The notes beneath the pieces are model-generated. The model ran no database searches and was not told where the DNA came from. It saw nothing but the letters and a program-made list of their open reading frames with translations. The position numbers were made by a program, and so were the translations under genes. This document shows positions 44,431-57,598 of a DNA stretch of 64,000 nucleotides, piece after piece. Each line of letters starts with the position of its first letter. Position 1 is the stretch's first letter. This DNA comes from Cichorium intybus (lineage: Eukaryota > Streptophyta > Magnoliopsida > Asterales > Asteraceae): NCBI GenBank assembly GCA_023525715.1, contig CM042012.1:56788705-56852704 (forward strand), in the 5' to 3' direction.

Positions 44431-45752
44431 CACATTTTTAAAATTCAAGAATTACCTTGGTATGTTGACATTTGCAACTACCTGGTGTCGGGAGAATTTC
44501 CTCCCAAATTCAATAGAGCTCAAAGAGAAAAGTTGAAGGTTGAAGCGAGGTGGTACATCTGGGATGACCCCTATTTGTGGAAGCAAGGGGCAGATCAAGT
44601 GATTAGGAGGTGCGTACATTATGATGAGGTTCCCTCTATTCTCTCCTTTTTCCATGAGCACGCCTGTGGAGGACTTCGGTCCTCAAAGAACAACAAGGAA
44701 GGTGTTGGAATGCGGGTTCTATTGGCCAAGTATTTTCAAAGATGCGTACTTACATTGCAAGAATTGCGCGAGATGTCAACGAACTGGAGCGGTAACATCC
44801 AGGAATCAAATGCCACTGACCCTAATCTTGGTGTGTGAAGTTTTTGATGTATGGGGTATCGATTTTATGGGGCCATTCCCTTCATCTTTTGGCAATCTAT
44901 ACATATTGCTGGCCGTGGATTATGTCTCTAAATGGGTGGAGGCGAAAGCTGTAAGAAATTATGACTCTAAAACTGTTATTGATTTTGTTAGAATTAATAT
45001 TTTTTTGCAGGTTCGGAACTCCAAGGGCCATAATAAGTGATAAAGGCACCCACTTCTTGAATAAGGCATTCAGCACTCTTTTGAAAAGATATGGGGTGCA
45101 ACATCGAGTCTCAACAGCTTATCACCCGTAAACGAATGGTCAAGCTGAAATCTCTAATCACGAGATTAAACAAATCCTTGAAAAACCTGTGAATACGACT
45201 CGCAAGGATTGGAGCGCCCGACTGGATGATGCCTTATGGGCCTATAGGATGGCTTACAAAACTCTTATAGGTATGTCTCCTTACCGCTTAGTCTACGGTA
45301 AAGCATGTCATTTGCCAGTAGAGCTTGAGCATTGAGCATACTGGGCAATCAAGAAGTTGAATATGAAAATAGATTAAGCGGGGGTGCACAGGAAGTTGGA
45401 ATTACAGGAACTTGAGGAACTCCGTGATGACGCATACGAGAGTTTGAGATTGTATAAAGAAAAGACCAAACGCTTGCATGACAGATACATCAAACGAAAA
45501 GATTTCAGCGTTGGTCAGAAAGTTTTGCTATACGACTCAAGACTCAAGTGGTTTCTTGGAAAGTTGCGGTCTAGATGGGTAGGGCCATTTGTGGTCATAC
45601 AGGTATTCGACCACGGAGCGATAGAAATAAGGAGCATGAAAATGGATAAGATATTCAAGGTAAACGGCAACAGGTTAAAGCCGTTTTATGAAGGTTTCGT
45701 GGAAGAAAAGAAGATCCAAGAAAAGCTGGAGGTACCGGAGATTATCGAATGA
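44431..45752 (+). pseudogene. Element E pol: integrase
   Basis: The HHCC zinc-binding region (HEHACGG, then a frameshift, then YLHCKNCARCQRTG) precedes the core: VWGIDFMGPFPSSFGNL (first Asp), then a frameshift, then RAIISDKGTHF (second Asp) and NGQAEISN (Glu). The C-terminal part has LRSRWVGPFVVIQVFDHG and NGNRLKPFYEGF. Stops at 45128, 45335 and 45375 and two frameshifts kill it. Integrase would insert the DNA copy. It is followed by CGGGAGGCAACCC, the same post-pol sequence as in elements A and B. Confidence 0.88.
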
Positions 45753-46243
45753 AACATCCAAACCGGGCGAGGTCGGGCCGACGACACTAAACAGAGACGC
45801 TAACCGGGAGGCAACCCGGGCGTTTGTAAGTCATTTTTAATTTTTTTATATTGTTTTTATTTGTTTTTAATTTATTTTAGGAAAATCCCGAGCCAAAGCA
45901 TCACGTACGGGACAATGGAGGAACAAAAAACGGAAAATAGTGGAAAATGGCCAATTAGCGCAGCTAACTTTAAGGGTTAGGGACGCTAACCCTTCAGCCC
46001 TCCACCTCATCGCTAACATGGAACAAACACGCGAAGGATCAGGTGGGATAGCCATTAGCGACACTAACATTAAGAGTTAGCGCCGCTAATGTGCGCAGGT
46101 GCAGGAAAAGTTGTTATTTTTTATCCTTTAAGTTGGTTGAGGCTATTTATTAAGTCTAATCCGATTTTTGACTCATTAAACCTTCTGAACTTCGAAAATT
46201 AGCAACTAGAGGTCTTTTCCCACTCTAAATCTAAGATCAAAAG
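45753..46243 (+). promoter_or_regulatory. pol/env spacer with promoter-like module and leader exon
   Basis: Words of the type TTAGCGCCGCTAA and AGGGACGCTAACCC lie at 45965-46090, followed by a TATA-like TATTTATTAA (46145-46154). About 90 nt later comes a donor AAAAG|GTATGTTC (GT at 46244). The words are those of this element's own LTR promoter (53985-54128). Same order as element A (1255-1480), although sequence outside the signals is not alignable by eye. Confidence 0.45.
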
Positions 46244-46589
46244 GTATGTTCTCCGTTTTTAATTCTCTCTTTAGCGTTTTTGCTATTTAATAAGATACGT
46301 TCTATTAGTTTTTATTGCAATCAAACTCATGATAGATGATTTTAAGCCATGATTTATGAATATGTTTGATTTCTAGAAGATCTAGGATGTTTATTTAGTA
46401 ATGCAAACGCTTTGGATCGAAAAAATCATATTTTTGAGCGAAATTTCGTGCTGAACACCTTTTTAGCGACGCTACTGTTCACATGAAAAAATTAGTGACG
46501 CTAAAAAGTTAGCGACGCTAACATTAAAAATTAGAGCCGCTAACTACCAGGCAGCCCCCGTTTTCTGATTTTTTCTTGTTTTTTTGCAG
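46244..46589 (+). other. Predicted intron upstream of env-like ORF
   Basis: 346 nt, GTATGT to TTTTTTTGCAG, directly abutting ATG 46590. Contains GTTAGCGACGCTAAC at 46508-46522. Confidence 0.5.
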
Positions 46590-46662
46590 ATGGTGAAGAT
46601 TGTTTGCACCCCGAGGAAGAGAGTCATCCCGAACGTTTCAGTAACATCTCCCGCCCCACCAC
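46590..46662 (+). pseudogene. env-like ORF of element E, first segment
   Basis: ATG followed by VKIVCTPRKRVIPNVSV and a Pro-rich start, cut off by the LTR beginning at 46663. Basic N-terminus; no signal peptide seen. Confidence 0.6.
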
Positions 46663-46699
46663 TCTAACGCCCCAAAATTTGTCCTTTTTTATTAAAGCT

Positions 46700-46767
46700 C
46701 ATTAACACCAAAAGCGCATTAATGGCAAAAGCGCATTAACGCCAAAAGCGCATTAGCGCTAAAAGCA
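46700..46767. repeat. 17-bp tandem repeat, four units
   Basis: Units CATTAACACCAAAAGCG, CATTAATGGCAAAAGCG, CATTAACGCCAAAAGCG and CATTAGCGCTAAAAGCA at the left end of the LTR. Confidence 0.9.
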
Positions 46768-47370
46768 CAATAGCTGGTTTAGTTTTTTACAAAACTCGGT
46801 ATTGAAAAATCTCATATTTCGAAAACCGTGTTTATTTATAGAACAAATTGTCAAGCTTTAAAAACTTTTCTCATGACCTCGTGTCATGTCTTAAAAATTT
46901 GGTCCCAACATAAACCATTTAGTTGTAAAAATATTTATACAACTTCGGGGGTTACAACTTTATATCATACAAGACCATAGAAAGCAAGTTAGGATTGCAA
47001 ACCGTTACATGAGCCAGAATTCGCCCCATCAAAATCTCAATATCCTCGAGTCATCTACATGTTTCTGTCTCTCATGTCTAGAATCTGGGATACATGGCAT
47101 AAAATAAAATACGTAAGACAAAAATGTCTCGTGGGCTACATGGGTTTGGACACAAAACATTTATAAACATAACATATATCGTTTTCGAAATCTTTATAAC
47201 CAAATCATATCATTTTCAAAATCTTTGTAACCAAATCATATCATAACACTTGCTGTTAAAATCATTATAACTGAAACATGTCATCGTTTTGCTTTTAAAG
47301 CCTTTCATAAGAAGTTTCTCATTATAAAAACTTTCATTTCTTAAACTTGACTGGTTATCAGATACATTTG

Positions 47371-47600
47371 GATTTTTATACTTAAGGCCTTAATCACTCT
47401 TGGTGATACCCCAAGTCTATACTGAGATGGTAAGAACATAATCAAACCACCTCAGCATCTTTTCACATGCTTTGACTGGTATCATAACATGCTTGATTTT
47501 TATACTTAGGATAATCACGCTTGGTGATATCCCAAGTCTATACTAAGATGAAAAGAACAAAATCAGTCCATCCTAGCATCATGTGTTTTAGGACATCTAC
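47371..47600. repeat. Tandem duplication of about 122 bp inside the LTR
   Basis: ATTTTTATACTTA plus CTTGGTGATA and CCAAGTCTATACT occur from 47371 and again from 47494. Both LTRs of element C have a single copy. Confidence 0.8.
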
Positions 47601-50600
47601 TTCGCGAAGGGGAAGGTACCACCCCAGTAGACTCCTCTATATTCCCTTATGGGAATATCATGGCCCGGGCGAAGGTGGGTAACATACTAACTTGCATTGC
47701 TGCAGTCATTCATATCTCAAATACCGGTCATAAAAAGAAAACGTAATATGATTTGACATCAAATTACTTGCTGAAATCACATTAAGGCTAGTGCCAAACC
47801 AATCTTTTCAATTTTGATTCAGTTTGATGTCAAATCACACTTTTCAAAACATATTAGGCTTAGTGCCAAATCGTATTTTCAACTCATAGCGGCTTAATGC
47901 CAAAACTTGCTTTCAAACCGTTATAACTTTGTGCCAAAATGTACTTTTCAAATCACTTGGGCTTAATGCCAAAACTTGCTTTCAAATCATTGTACAAGAC
48001 TTTTATAAACAGGTCATAAGTAAAATAAACTTGCATATTATTTCATATTCAAAATTCACATAAACCATGAAAACATTTTTGCCATGTACCCCAAAGAGGG
48101 AAAATGCCACATGTACTCACCTTAGTAGCTAGGTATGTCTAACTACACTAATCCACATAACTCTATCCTTTAGTTGCTTCCAAACGTCCTTCAATCTCTA
48201 TTAATGTAATACAATATTAGAACATATTAGACAACTAAAGAAATATCATGTGTCTAATCATTTTTGACTACTACTAGTCATTATCTAATTCAATTCTAGT
48301 GGTTAAGTATGACTCTTAAAGCATAATAACCATTTTGGACAATTTTACCCTTTTTGTCCCATTTTGACAACTTAGTCTAAAATTCGTGTAAACTTTTGTT
48401 TAAGTAATTGTTATATAACCCAACAATGTACCAATAGTCTTTAAAACATGTATAAAGCTTCATGGAACCTTTCTAGCCATTTTTCATTTCGACCATTTTT
48501 TACCGTTTCCTCATTTAGGCATCCTACTTTGCCTAAATGTGTTTTCTTGGGTTTTAACATGTAATTTTTGTAAATTTCTGATCTTAACATGTTTAGTAAC
48601 CAATCTAAATTCTTAGATGTCAAAACATCTCTTGTTTTACTCTTTTATGTCGTTTTTAGCATATTAAGTCATTAAAGTTTCTAAAAATAGAAACCGGTGT
48701 AAAAACAAGCTACTTTACATTTACTTAACACTAAAATGATCCCAACATTTCATAATGTTATACCATGCCCTCATTAGCTCGTATTTGCTTAAACGGTAAA
48801 CTTTTAGTTTGACCGTTTCCGATTAAGTCATTTTTAGGCTTAACAAAAACTTAACTTTTCTTGACCCAAACTTTCAACTTCCTTTTAATATATACATAGC
48901 ATAATAACATGAAAATGAATCATTTTGCTCAAGTCCTGGGTCGTTTTTCAAACTTTCATTTATTAGACTTAAAACGACAATTTAACCAAAAATAGTCTAA
49001 TTATAGTATTTTCCATTCAAGATCGGAATGTACAATTCCTTTCCATTTTATTGAGCCTTGTCCCGTTGGGCATATAAATATCAATTATATTCCTTTTAAC
49101 CGAACATAAGCCAAAATTCCCAACTTGAATATCACGTATACTTGGTTCATTAAAGCTTATAAACCGATTTAAGCATGTATTCCATGAATCATACTCTAAT
49201 GATTAACATGCATTCAATAATCTCAAACCAAAACACCAACACGATATCTCATATATGTTCTTGAACCCACATTGGCATAAAAATTCAGAAATCATGTTCC
49301 AAATCCAACATGTAACAAGAATTTACGATTTAATAACTAGGATTCCAAGAACCTAGCTTTTACCTTTCGCTTGTTTATCCAAAAATATGAAATGATGGAG
49401 GTTCTTGCCATTTTCATGAACTCCCTGTTCAATCCATGTCCAAGAGTACAAATCAACACCAGATTAGCACCGATAATCGACATGCACTAAGGATTTTCAA
49501 GCTCAATAGCTAGGGTTTACAAGAATCAACTTTTACCTTTGGGTTCTCGCCCAAAAACCCAATAATTAGGAGGTACTTTTAACCATCTCGGTGGATTTCG
49601 GACCTGAAGAACATCCCTATCAGAAATCAAGTGTCAATGTTGACATACATCACCGATTTCCACCAATTTCAGAGATTTCTTAACCCAAACGTCAAAGATT
49701 AACTTACATCTGATGTACAATACAAGATTTGGATTTTTGAGTACTGAAATCGAACTGAGAACATCATCCCAGTCATCAGATGTCGCTGGAATGTCTTCGC
49801 CGCCGATAGCCGGCGGTCTGTCGCCGATCACAGTCACCATCACACCTCTAGGCGCCGACTTTACTCTTGCTGTTGAGGGATATCGCTGATACCACCCCGT
49901 CATCCTTTTGCTGTTGTCTCTGGCTCACTATACTCTCTCTTGCTCACTATTACGCACACACAGTGTGTGCGATTTCTTCACTTGTTCCTCCTGGTTCTGA
50001 TTTCGATCTATCTCTCCCTCTCCTCTTTGATTTCTCGAACTCATACACATAATTCAGATGTGTGTGAGTTGTTTGCTTCGATAATCGCTAATTTCCTCTC
50101 CCGATTTCATTCTATCTTATGCTCGATCTCAATCTGTCTCTCTCTATTCTCTGATTTGTACACACATACATACATGAGAGAGTGTGTGTCTTTTCTCGAT
50201 TTTTGGCTGAATACGGGAACCCCACTCGATCTCCTTTTTTTCTTTTACGCAAACCAGCTTTGACACCCACAGAAAAAGATATACGCGACCTTGGTTTTTC
50301 AGATGTTGACTTGGTCAATATTTTCTGAGAAATGACGAAAATGCCCCTGATCCAAGTGTTGGTGAAAATTCCAACTTTAACTTATGATTTTTCCCTAATT
50401 TTCACATAGGCATAACTTTCTCATATGAAATCCGAATTTTACAAACTTTATACCTTTACAAAGGTAGGAATGAGCTTAACAATATCCCCTTACCGACTTA
50501 AGTCTGAATCTTATCAGATTTTTCGTTATAAACCCTTGAACATGACCATTTGATCATTTTTGCCACTTTTGAGTCATTTTAGTTCCGTCATAATATCTTT

Positions 50601-50975
50601 GTTATGAGTCCAAATGACCCGAATATTTTTCCTATATTTTTGTCATCTTAAATATTACAAAAGTTATCTTGAGACTTTTGCCCAAATCTTTCTAGATTTT
50701 TAGATAATAATTTCCAAAGTTTGCACAATAAACTTTTCACTTTTAGTCCTTTGTTTCAAACTTTGCCCTTATGTCCTTAAGATTAGATTCTAATTGAATA
50801 ATCGTCATATCATGACTTAAATAAGGGTCTTAACAAATAATTTCTCCATAATTTTACCTTCTTGGACCATTTTGCCCTTGCACACTATATTGAGTTTAGT
50901 TAAGCATTAACTCTTTAATTTGAATACTTGCATAAATTCTTATATTATTTATGACAATAAAATTTGTTTATCACA

Positions 50976-51025
50976 ATTGCCACCCGCCTAGATAGCTATA
51001 AAAAAAGAATTTTTAAGAAAGCTTC
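50976..51025 (-). mobile_element. Short internal remnant of the element C family
   Basis: About 50 bp between the LTR end and resumed env-like coding. The first part reads like a PPT on the minus strand. The boundary with element E is uncertain. Confidence 0.35.
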
Positions 51026-52121
51026 GAAATCTCAAAGAGCGGGAAATCATGCCTTCCCAGGTTCTTGACTGGGAACTAGCTGCTGAAACTGGTCTCGTTA
51101 GACAGTTAGAGCCTCTTTCCCGATAGGAGTGGACTGAAGGGGCGTTTGTCGAATTTATTGACACAGCGTGGTGGAAGATATTCCACATAACATAACGAGC
51201 CAACATACAAAGAACTCGTTTTGGAATTTCTTTCCACCCTAAATGTCGAAAGACTCCGAGAAGAAGGGATGCCAGACATCATCTGATTTCGACTTGATGG
51301 AATTGAAAGGCAATGTAGCCTAATGGAGTTTGCAGAAAGAATCGAGCTATACACAGCCCAAGTGGCCACAAGCTACGAATACCACAACTTCATTAGCCAT
51401 TGCTGCCGCAAATTCCCGACCGAGTTCAATGCCACCACCTTCTGGCCTACCATAGGCCACAGCTACTACAGTCCATTTGACAGATTTGAAGGGCACATCC
51501 GATCGCCCGCGCATCGGATGTTGCATCGACTAGTAGTAACCGCTTTCGCCCCATGGAGCGAGGTAACACGCATCTTGGAAGCCGATCTCTATTTTATGTG
51601 GATAATGATCCAAGGAAGAGAACATGCGACCTCCCCTATATGATTGTGGCTTATTATCCCCGTATCGCTAATAGCGAAGAGCCAGATAGCCCCATTCACG
51701 GAGGTCATTATATCACCCGATTGGTCTTATGGTCTGGGAAGGGAAGAGGTTTTGGAACAATTCGAGCGTGTTCCTGTTGTCCTACTACAACAGGATGATC
51801 TGGTCACTATGGGGGTCCTAAGGTTGGAAGACGAGAAAGTGGTTTTGGTTGATCTGCACATTCCACCGGGCGGATGGGTTGAAGCGTCTGAACCAGATTC
51901 AGATCCAGAAGAGGAAGAGGTGACACCGCCAGCTGTTTTATCATCGAAGGTACAAGAGTTGAGAGCAGAAGTTGGCAAATTGAAAAAGATGATAGAAGAC
52001 CAGTAAGAATACATGTATTGGATGGGGGAATGTATGGAACAGATGATGGCACATTCTAACGTGCAACCGCGTCGACCTCCTCCCAACAGGGTGCCCGAAG
52101 ATGTCGATAGCAACAGCTGAA
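51026..52121 (+). pseudogene. env-like / ATHILA ORF of element E, main segment
   Basis: Parallel to the ORF at 1819-3102: MPSQVLDWELAAETGLVRQL, then YKELVLEFLSTLNVE, SLMEFAERIELYTAQV, GHIRSPAHRMLHRLVV and LYFMWIMIQGREHA. It ends with an acidic region and a coiled-coil-like KVQELRAEVGKLKKMIEDQ. At least four stops and two frameshifts break it, near 51123, 51193, 51284, 51643 and 52004. It lacks the Pro-Gln repeat of element A. Function unknown. Confidence 0.75.
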
Positions 52122-53765
52122 CACGGAGATTGTTAAATGATAGTAGATTGTTTGGTTTTGGATTTTTATGAACAATTTATTTTTGGTTTTTTTCTAATGA
52201 TTATTTCTTTTTATTTCTATTTTATTTTTATTTTTATTTTATTTTCTTTTCTTTGTTATTTTCCTCTTTCTTTTAAACTGCTTTGACAGGGGCATTTGGA
52301 AGCAACGGCGAATCCAACTGAATAAGCTTCGAATATTGAAAAAAAATGATCTTCCAACGAGACTATGCTCGTAATAAGTGTGGGTTCGTTCCCACTATTA
52401 TTTTTATCTCTTGGTTGTGATAAAAAGCTGTTATGAAGTGCGAATTGCTCAACATAAAACCTGAAAAGCTTGTTCCATACAAGTGAAAGCTGCAACTCAC
52501 CCTAGGGGAGTCTGTTCCTTTTTCTCCCTTTTTAATTTAATGCAAAATATGCAATGGGGACATTGTATAAATTAAGTGTGGGGTGGGGCGTTACACTTAA
52601 AACAAGCATTTAGGTTTATTTGGCCAAATTTAAAATTTTTTGCCTTAATAAATTCCAGAAATTGAACATGTAAATATAAATACATCTGGAATAAGGGATA
52701 GGAATAGAAATTTGAGTTGTATTCACCTTTCATAAGTAGTATATGTGGCTGTTTATTTTTCTAATTGAATTTTTGACTTGTAAGTTGGTAGATATTTAGT
52801 GTGTCCCTACAACATGGTTTTGCATTGTTGACGAAATAGACCCCTCTAAAAACTTTTTAGCATTTTGATATCTTTCAAAAGGTGTCATTTTAGTAGTAAA
52901 TAAAGCTAAGTCCTAGCTAAAATAGATTGAGTTAGGTTCCCTTGGTTTCAAATGTACAGAACCTATGCTGTTACCAAACTTAGGAAAGAAAAAGCCTCAA
53001 ATAAAAGCAAAATCGAGAAAATCTCGATAAATCATCCAAAAGGATGAAGTGACACCATAAGATCGAGACTCAGGAGGGAAAATCCAATCTGTAGCCTATG
53101 GTACTCGAACCGGTACACATGAAAGGGTGGTCTTCCTCACCTCATTACCTAAGACCGTTTGGTTTGGGATAATGTTGTCGAAAGTTCGCTACACGGGTGC
53201 CATAGAAAGTCATGGGATTTCCTTTACGGCCCTTGGAATTTGAATGAGTAGACCCCATACAATCTAGGGTCGAAAATTTGTAATCAAGAGTTCCATGGAA
53301 AGTCGTGAGTCCCGAAGGTGCAAATAATAAGCAAATTGGTAATAATTGGTGCAGCTTAGGTGACATTCCACACGAAAGTTTCAACGCTATCGAAATCGAA
53401 GGAACTAATACTTAAATAGCCATTGGAATAAATTAACAAAATCATCTAAATGTGTGAGTACAAAAGGTGACCTTGGGAACTTAGCAATAAGTCTTGAGCC
53501 TAGGCGGTTTTTGAAAGGTATATTTCTAGGTAATTCAAAAATGAAGAGTGGGCACATTAAGGATTTATTGCTTACAGGAATAAAGTTCAATAGAAATTTA
53601 ATCAGTTAAAAAGGACAAACACACATATATGCTGAGGATTCTGGTATGATTTAGAAATCTTTTTGTATTTATTATTTTGGATGTGGGTAATTAACGCGGG
53701 AATTGTTATTGCAATTGTTTTGAATGGCCGAAAAACTCTATTTTCCTTGGGGACAAGAAAAGTCC
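52122..53765 (+). other. 3' non-coding region of element E
   Basis: Holds PPT-like motifs (AAGTGTGGGTT at 52376, AAGTGTGGGGT at 52574) and the conserved block at about 53175-53310 shared with elements A and B. The open frames (for example 53145-53384 minus) overlap this conserved block and are not credible proteins. Confidence 0.7.
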
Positions 53766-53780
53766 AAGTGTAGGGTATTC
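53766..53780 (+). other. PPT of element E
   Basis: AAGTGTAGGGTATTC directly before the LTR start TGATATTGTGCG, preceded by CCTTGGGGACAAG. Confidence 0.8.
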
Positions 53781-54552
53781 TGATATTGTGCGTATTTCAT
53801 GCATATTTTATATGATATCAGGGTATTTTTATAGATAAATTAAGCCAAAAAGGGCTAAAATTATCACTTTACTTGGAAAATATCAATTATGCAAGTTTTT
53901 AAGCAAAAATGAGCAAAATGGGTGAAAAAGGACCAAAGTTGGAACAAGCTGGGACCAAAAATGACAAGTTGCTGAAAATGAACAATTAGCGCCGCTAATA
54001 TAAGGATTAGCGACGCTAATCCATGCAGTTGCGAAAATCTGGCCAGCGAGATTTCTACTTTGACTGACGACCTAGTTTTGGGGAATTCAAATATTAGCGA
54101 CGCTAATCCCCAAATTAGCGACGCTAATGTCCCTAAAACTCTATAAATAGCAGTTGTCTTCCGCCAGAAAAGGAGTTCAGCCCCTGCGTTTTAGCCACGA
54201 CCCCGAGACACTTCCAAGCAGTTTTTAGAAGGTTTTTGAAGCCCGAATCACGACAATCGAGATTCGGTCACGTATTTTATCATTTGTAAGACGTTTTTTA
54301 TTATGATTTTGTATTTTTGATTCATTTCTAGCCATGTCTGGCTAGAGAAGGCACTCTAGTTCCGAGTTCGGATATGTTTTGTGTATAATTTGAAACATTC
54401 GGTTTGATGAATGCTTTTGAATAATTCCAATGATCATTTTCTCGTTTCAATTTTAGTTTTGAATTTGATTTACTTTTGACTGGCCATATTAATTGGATCT
54501 TTTTCAAACACTGTTAATCGACTGTGTAAGGCACCTAATCTCTAAGCACAGT
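53781..54552 (+). mobile_element. 3' LTR of element E, first part
   Basis: Starts TGATATTGTGCG after the PPT. TATAAATA is at 54142-54149. Four 15-bp odd palindromes of the ATTAGCGNCGCTAAT type lie just upstream (53985, 54006, 54093, 54114). Interrupted at 54552 by a copia element. Confidence 0.85.
54142..54149 (+). promoter_or_regulatory. LTR TATA box of element E
   Basis: TATAAATA, 14 bp after the last ATTAGCGACGCTAAT word. Confidence 0.75.
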
Positions 54553-55438
54553 TGATGTTTGGTAACAAAAACAAGCACCTAATTTGTTGTTTAGAATTTG
54601 GTCATATGTCCACACACTTCCCAGCGGACACGAAGAATTGGGCATTGATTGGTACTTGCACACCTTATGCGGTTTCTGAAAGGTTTTCTGCAATCTATGA
54701 ACTAATAATCTTACGTTCACATGCAACCTATAAAAGGATCTATATTTTTCTATCTTTGAACATGTAACAAAACCTAAAGGCCAATAATAAATTTCTAAAG
54801 AAATAAATAAGAAAAACCAACCTTTGATTTTAATCTTGAAGCCAGCAGCACAAGTGTTCTGCCTCAAATGAGATCACACCCAAGAGCAAGAGGGGGAGAA
54901 CGAAATTCTAGAGAGGCATATTGAAGTTGGCGCAAATATTAGGGTTCCCAGGGTTCCCTATTTATAGCCTCGAGGTGGTGACAGTCAAAACCCTAGACAA
55001 GCCCAAATCTGGATAAGCGTTTTATCAATTGGACCAAGCCTTTTAAACCCTTATTAGGGTTTCGAAATTAAGAGTGTTCCCACTCTAAATTTCGCCACCT
55101 GCTATATCCAATTGGCCAGTTATTATTCAACTATTGAATAATTACAAAACCAGTCCCTGCACCTTTAATTAATTAAATTAATCACTAAATTAATTCCAAT
55201 TAATTCTAGATTAATTTCTAATTAATTAATATAGTTTCTAATTAATATATTATCACTTTAATATATTAATAAACTATTTATTTTATTTCTATTGATTTAT
55301 TAACCATTTAATAAATCAATATTTCTCTCTCTACTGAATTTCTGCCAAACCTCTAGCTATGAGGGCAACCCAAATGGACTTTGCTTAAATTAATAACATA
55401 AATACAAATTATAAGTCATTGCTTAGACACCTAATCCA
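54553..55438 (-). mobile_element. 3' LTR of copia element D (886 bp)
   Basis: Plus-strand ends TGATGTTTGG and CCTAATCCA. Minus-strand TATA box CTATAAATAG at 54958-54967. Confidence 0.75.
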
Positions 55439-56544
55439 ACAGTCTCCGACTTGGATAAGTCTACGACTTTAATTGTCAATTTATCTTCTAATTAATCAAC
55501 AAATCTCAGCTTCCTAGAAACTGATGCCGAACTCTGACCTAGTCAGTTCTATCCATAGATAAGTGATCAAATGATCCTTCCTCCAACAAGATATTTTTCG
55601 GACACGAGATATGGATTGAGATCAATCTCTGTCCGGTACTCTGTTTCCCGACTTTCGATTTGCATATGACATAAGACTTCTAATTGAACATATTATTTCA
55701 GTCTTGGCTGGCCACCACTTTAGTCAACTTCAAAATCATCGAGAAGCCTACAGATATCTGTTTCCCATCAGGGTCAAGGAATGAATAAGCTTAAACTCAT
55801 ATGCTTGTGTCTTTTACTCATCAAAATCATGCACAACAATACGTTTTATAATATCGAGTTACCGATGCATTTACACATTATAAATGCACAACCGACTTGT
55901 AAATTTCAACTCATATGTCTCCGCTTTAAGACCATAAGATATTATCGTCTCAACATTGCTTGTGACATAATCCATGAAGCAATCTATTGAGTGCAGGTTT
56001 ATCCAATACTCAAATCTCCATTTCTAAGTACTCATGAATGTTGTAGCAATACTATTGCTATGTCTAACTCCTTAGACAATCTACAATCCAATTCATGACA
56101 GTCTTGATTCAGTCTTGATTCAATACTTACTTCCCAAAGTATGAGCGACTGTGGACCTTTCGAATAATCAAATTATTTGGGAAGTAAAACATGTGAAAGC
56201 GAAACATAAAATATGACTGGTAGCTACTCTTGCTTATTACCAAGTCTCCACGAGGTAATCACCAAGTCGGATCCATCATAAAACTATTATCGGTTTCTTA
56301 TTTTCTTTTAAACTTTCAATTCAAATTTCATATTTATGTCTACATGAACTTTTCATTCTTTCTATGTATCCTGAGTGTCTCACACTCATACACTTAACTG
56401 CATATGATCCAATCGGATACTCTTCCGATGATATCTCAATTAGTTATTCTGTCTTTCTCTCTCCTAACTCCAATCTGGTGATGTGTACTGTGATTTCCCA
56501 TGGTTCTCGGGATCTTTAGTCTACATGACTGCACCCTAAGACTA

Positions 56545-56603
56545 TTTCGAGGTGTTATGATGTGCCGATGACCCACACGTGCTCCATCGGAATACCAACG
56601 AAA
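56545..56603 (-). other. Fixed-loop hairpin, copy 4
   Basis: Stem GATG/CATC (56559-56562, 56585-56588) around a 22-nt loop beginning TGCCGATGACCCACAC, with further pairing GGTGTT/AATACC and TTTCG/CGAAA outside. See the finding on covarying hairpins. Confidence 0.65.
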
Positions 56604-57541
56604 CTCTTTAACCATGAAGTCCTTCAGCACCACGTCCTGATGTTAATAATTATCGATTTGAAACTCCTTTCAAATTATTACTAACATTCACCCCAATCAT
56701 TTCTCAATGATTTCTCACGTGTGTTCAAAATCCATTCAGTATTCTCAGCCAGGTCATATCCTAAATCCAACTTACTATGCTCTAAGCATTAAGTCATCAG
56801 GACATGTTTATGACACGTCTGATCGATCCAAGAAGCTCGTGGAATCCAATCTAATCTTATTCCAAACCTTTTCGGAATCTTAAGATTACTTATAATCCCT
56901 GTGTCACGACTTTTGAAAATTATTTCCTTTCGAAGACTCTTTCTCATGTCTCTTGAATCTTATAAAGATCATGCTTACAATGGCTAGGTCTATACTGATG
57001 ATTACATCTAGTCGATAGATGTCTGTGAATACGTGAGTATGTTGCACCTTCTTTTTTTCTTTCATGCCAAGTCATCACACTTTGCAATGATAGGAAACTC
57101 CTTTCCTGTGGCTATGCATCTTGAATCTCATCAAGATCATATTGGCAGAGTTTTTTGATCTATCTCATAGATTTTCACAACCACTCGAGTACATTGTATC
57201 TCTATTAAGTTTTTTCATAATGAATCATCTCTTAATGTCAAATAATTACACTTTGTAATGATACGAGATGTTTCCTAGAAATAATATGTAACCAACATAT
57301 AGCCATAGGCAGATAACAACGATACTCCCACTGGCTTTGAATTTTTTGGACTATTCACAAACTCCAAACCTTTTGGCACATTTTGAGAATCTAAAACCTT
57401 TCTGACATAGTTATGGGAATCTTTTAGGGTATTCACAAAATCCAAACCTTTTGGCACATTTTGAGAATTCGAATATCCTTTCTTGCGATGTGTCCGTGGG
57501 ATGAATCCCGGTTCCACGTACCTTCTGTATTGGCATGCTCT

Positions 57542-57598
57542 TTGTGAGTCCCTCTTAGTGTGCCAGTAATCCACACGCGCTCCACTAACGACTCACAA
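57542..57598 (-). other. Fixed-loop hairpin, copy 3
   Basis: Inner stem TTAGTG/CACTAA, 22-nt loop beginning TGCCAGTAATCCACAC, outer stem TTGTGAGT/ACTCACAA (8 perfect pairs). Confidence 0.75.

Larger units (their letters stand above)
46663..50975 (-). mobile_element. Single long LTR of the element C family (4313 bp) in the env-like ORF
   Basis: Homologous along its length to the LTRs of element C. It starts TCTAACGCCCC (first dinucleotide changed from TG) and ends TTTATCACA. It is followed by GCCACCCGCC, which resembles the start of an internal PPT region (minus strand GGCGGGTGGCAATT). It is longer than its relatives because of internal tandem gains at 47371-47600 and 47785-47995. No target duplication (ACCAC against ATTGC), so it is probably an LTR with a short internal remnant left by deletion. 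Confidence 0.75.
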
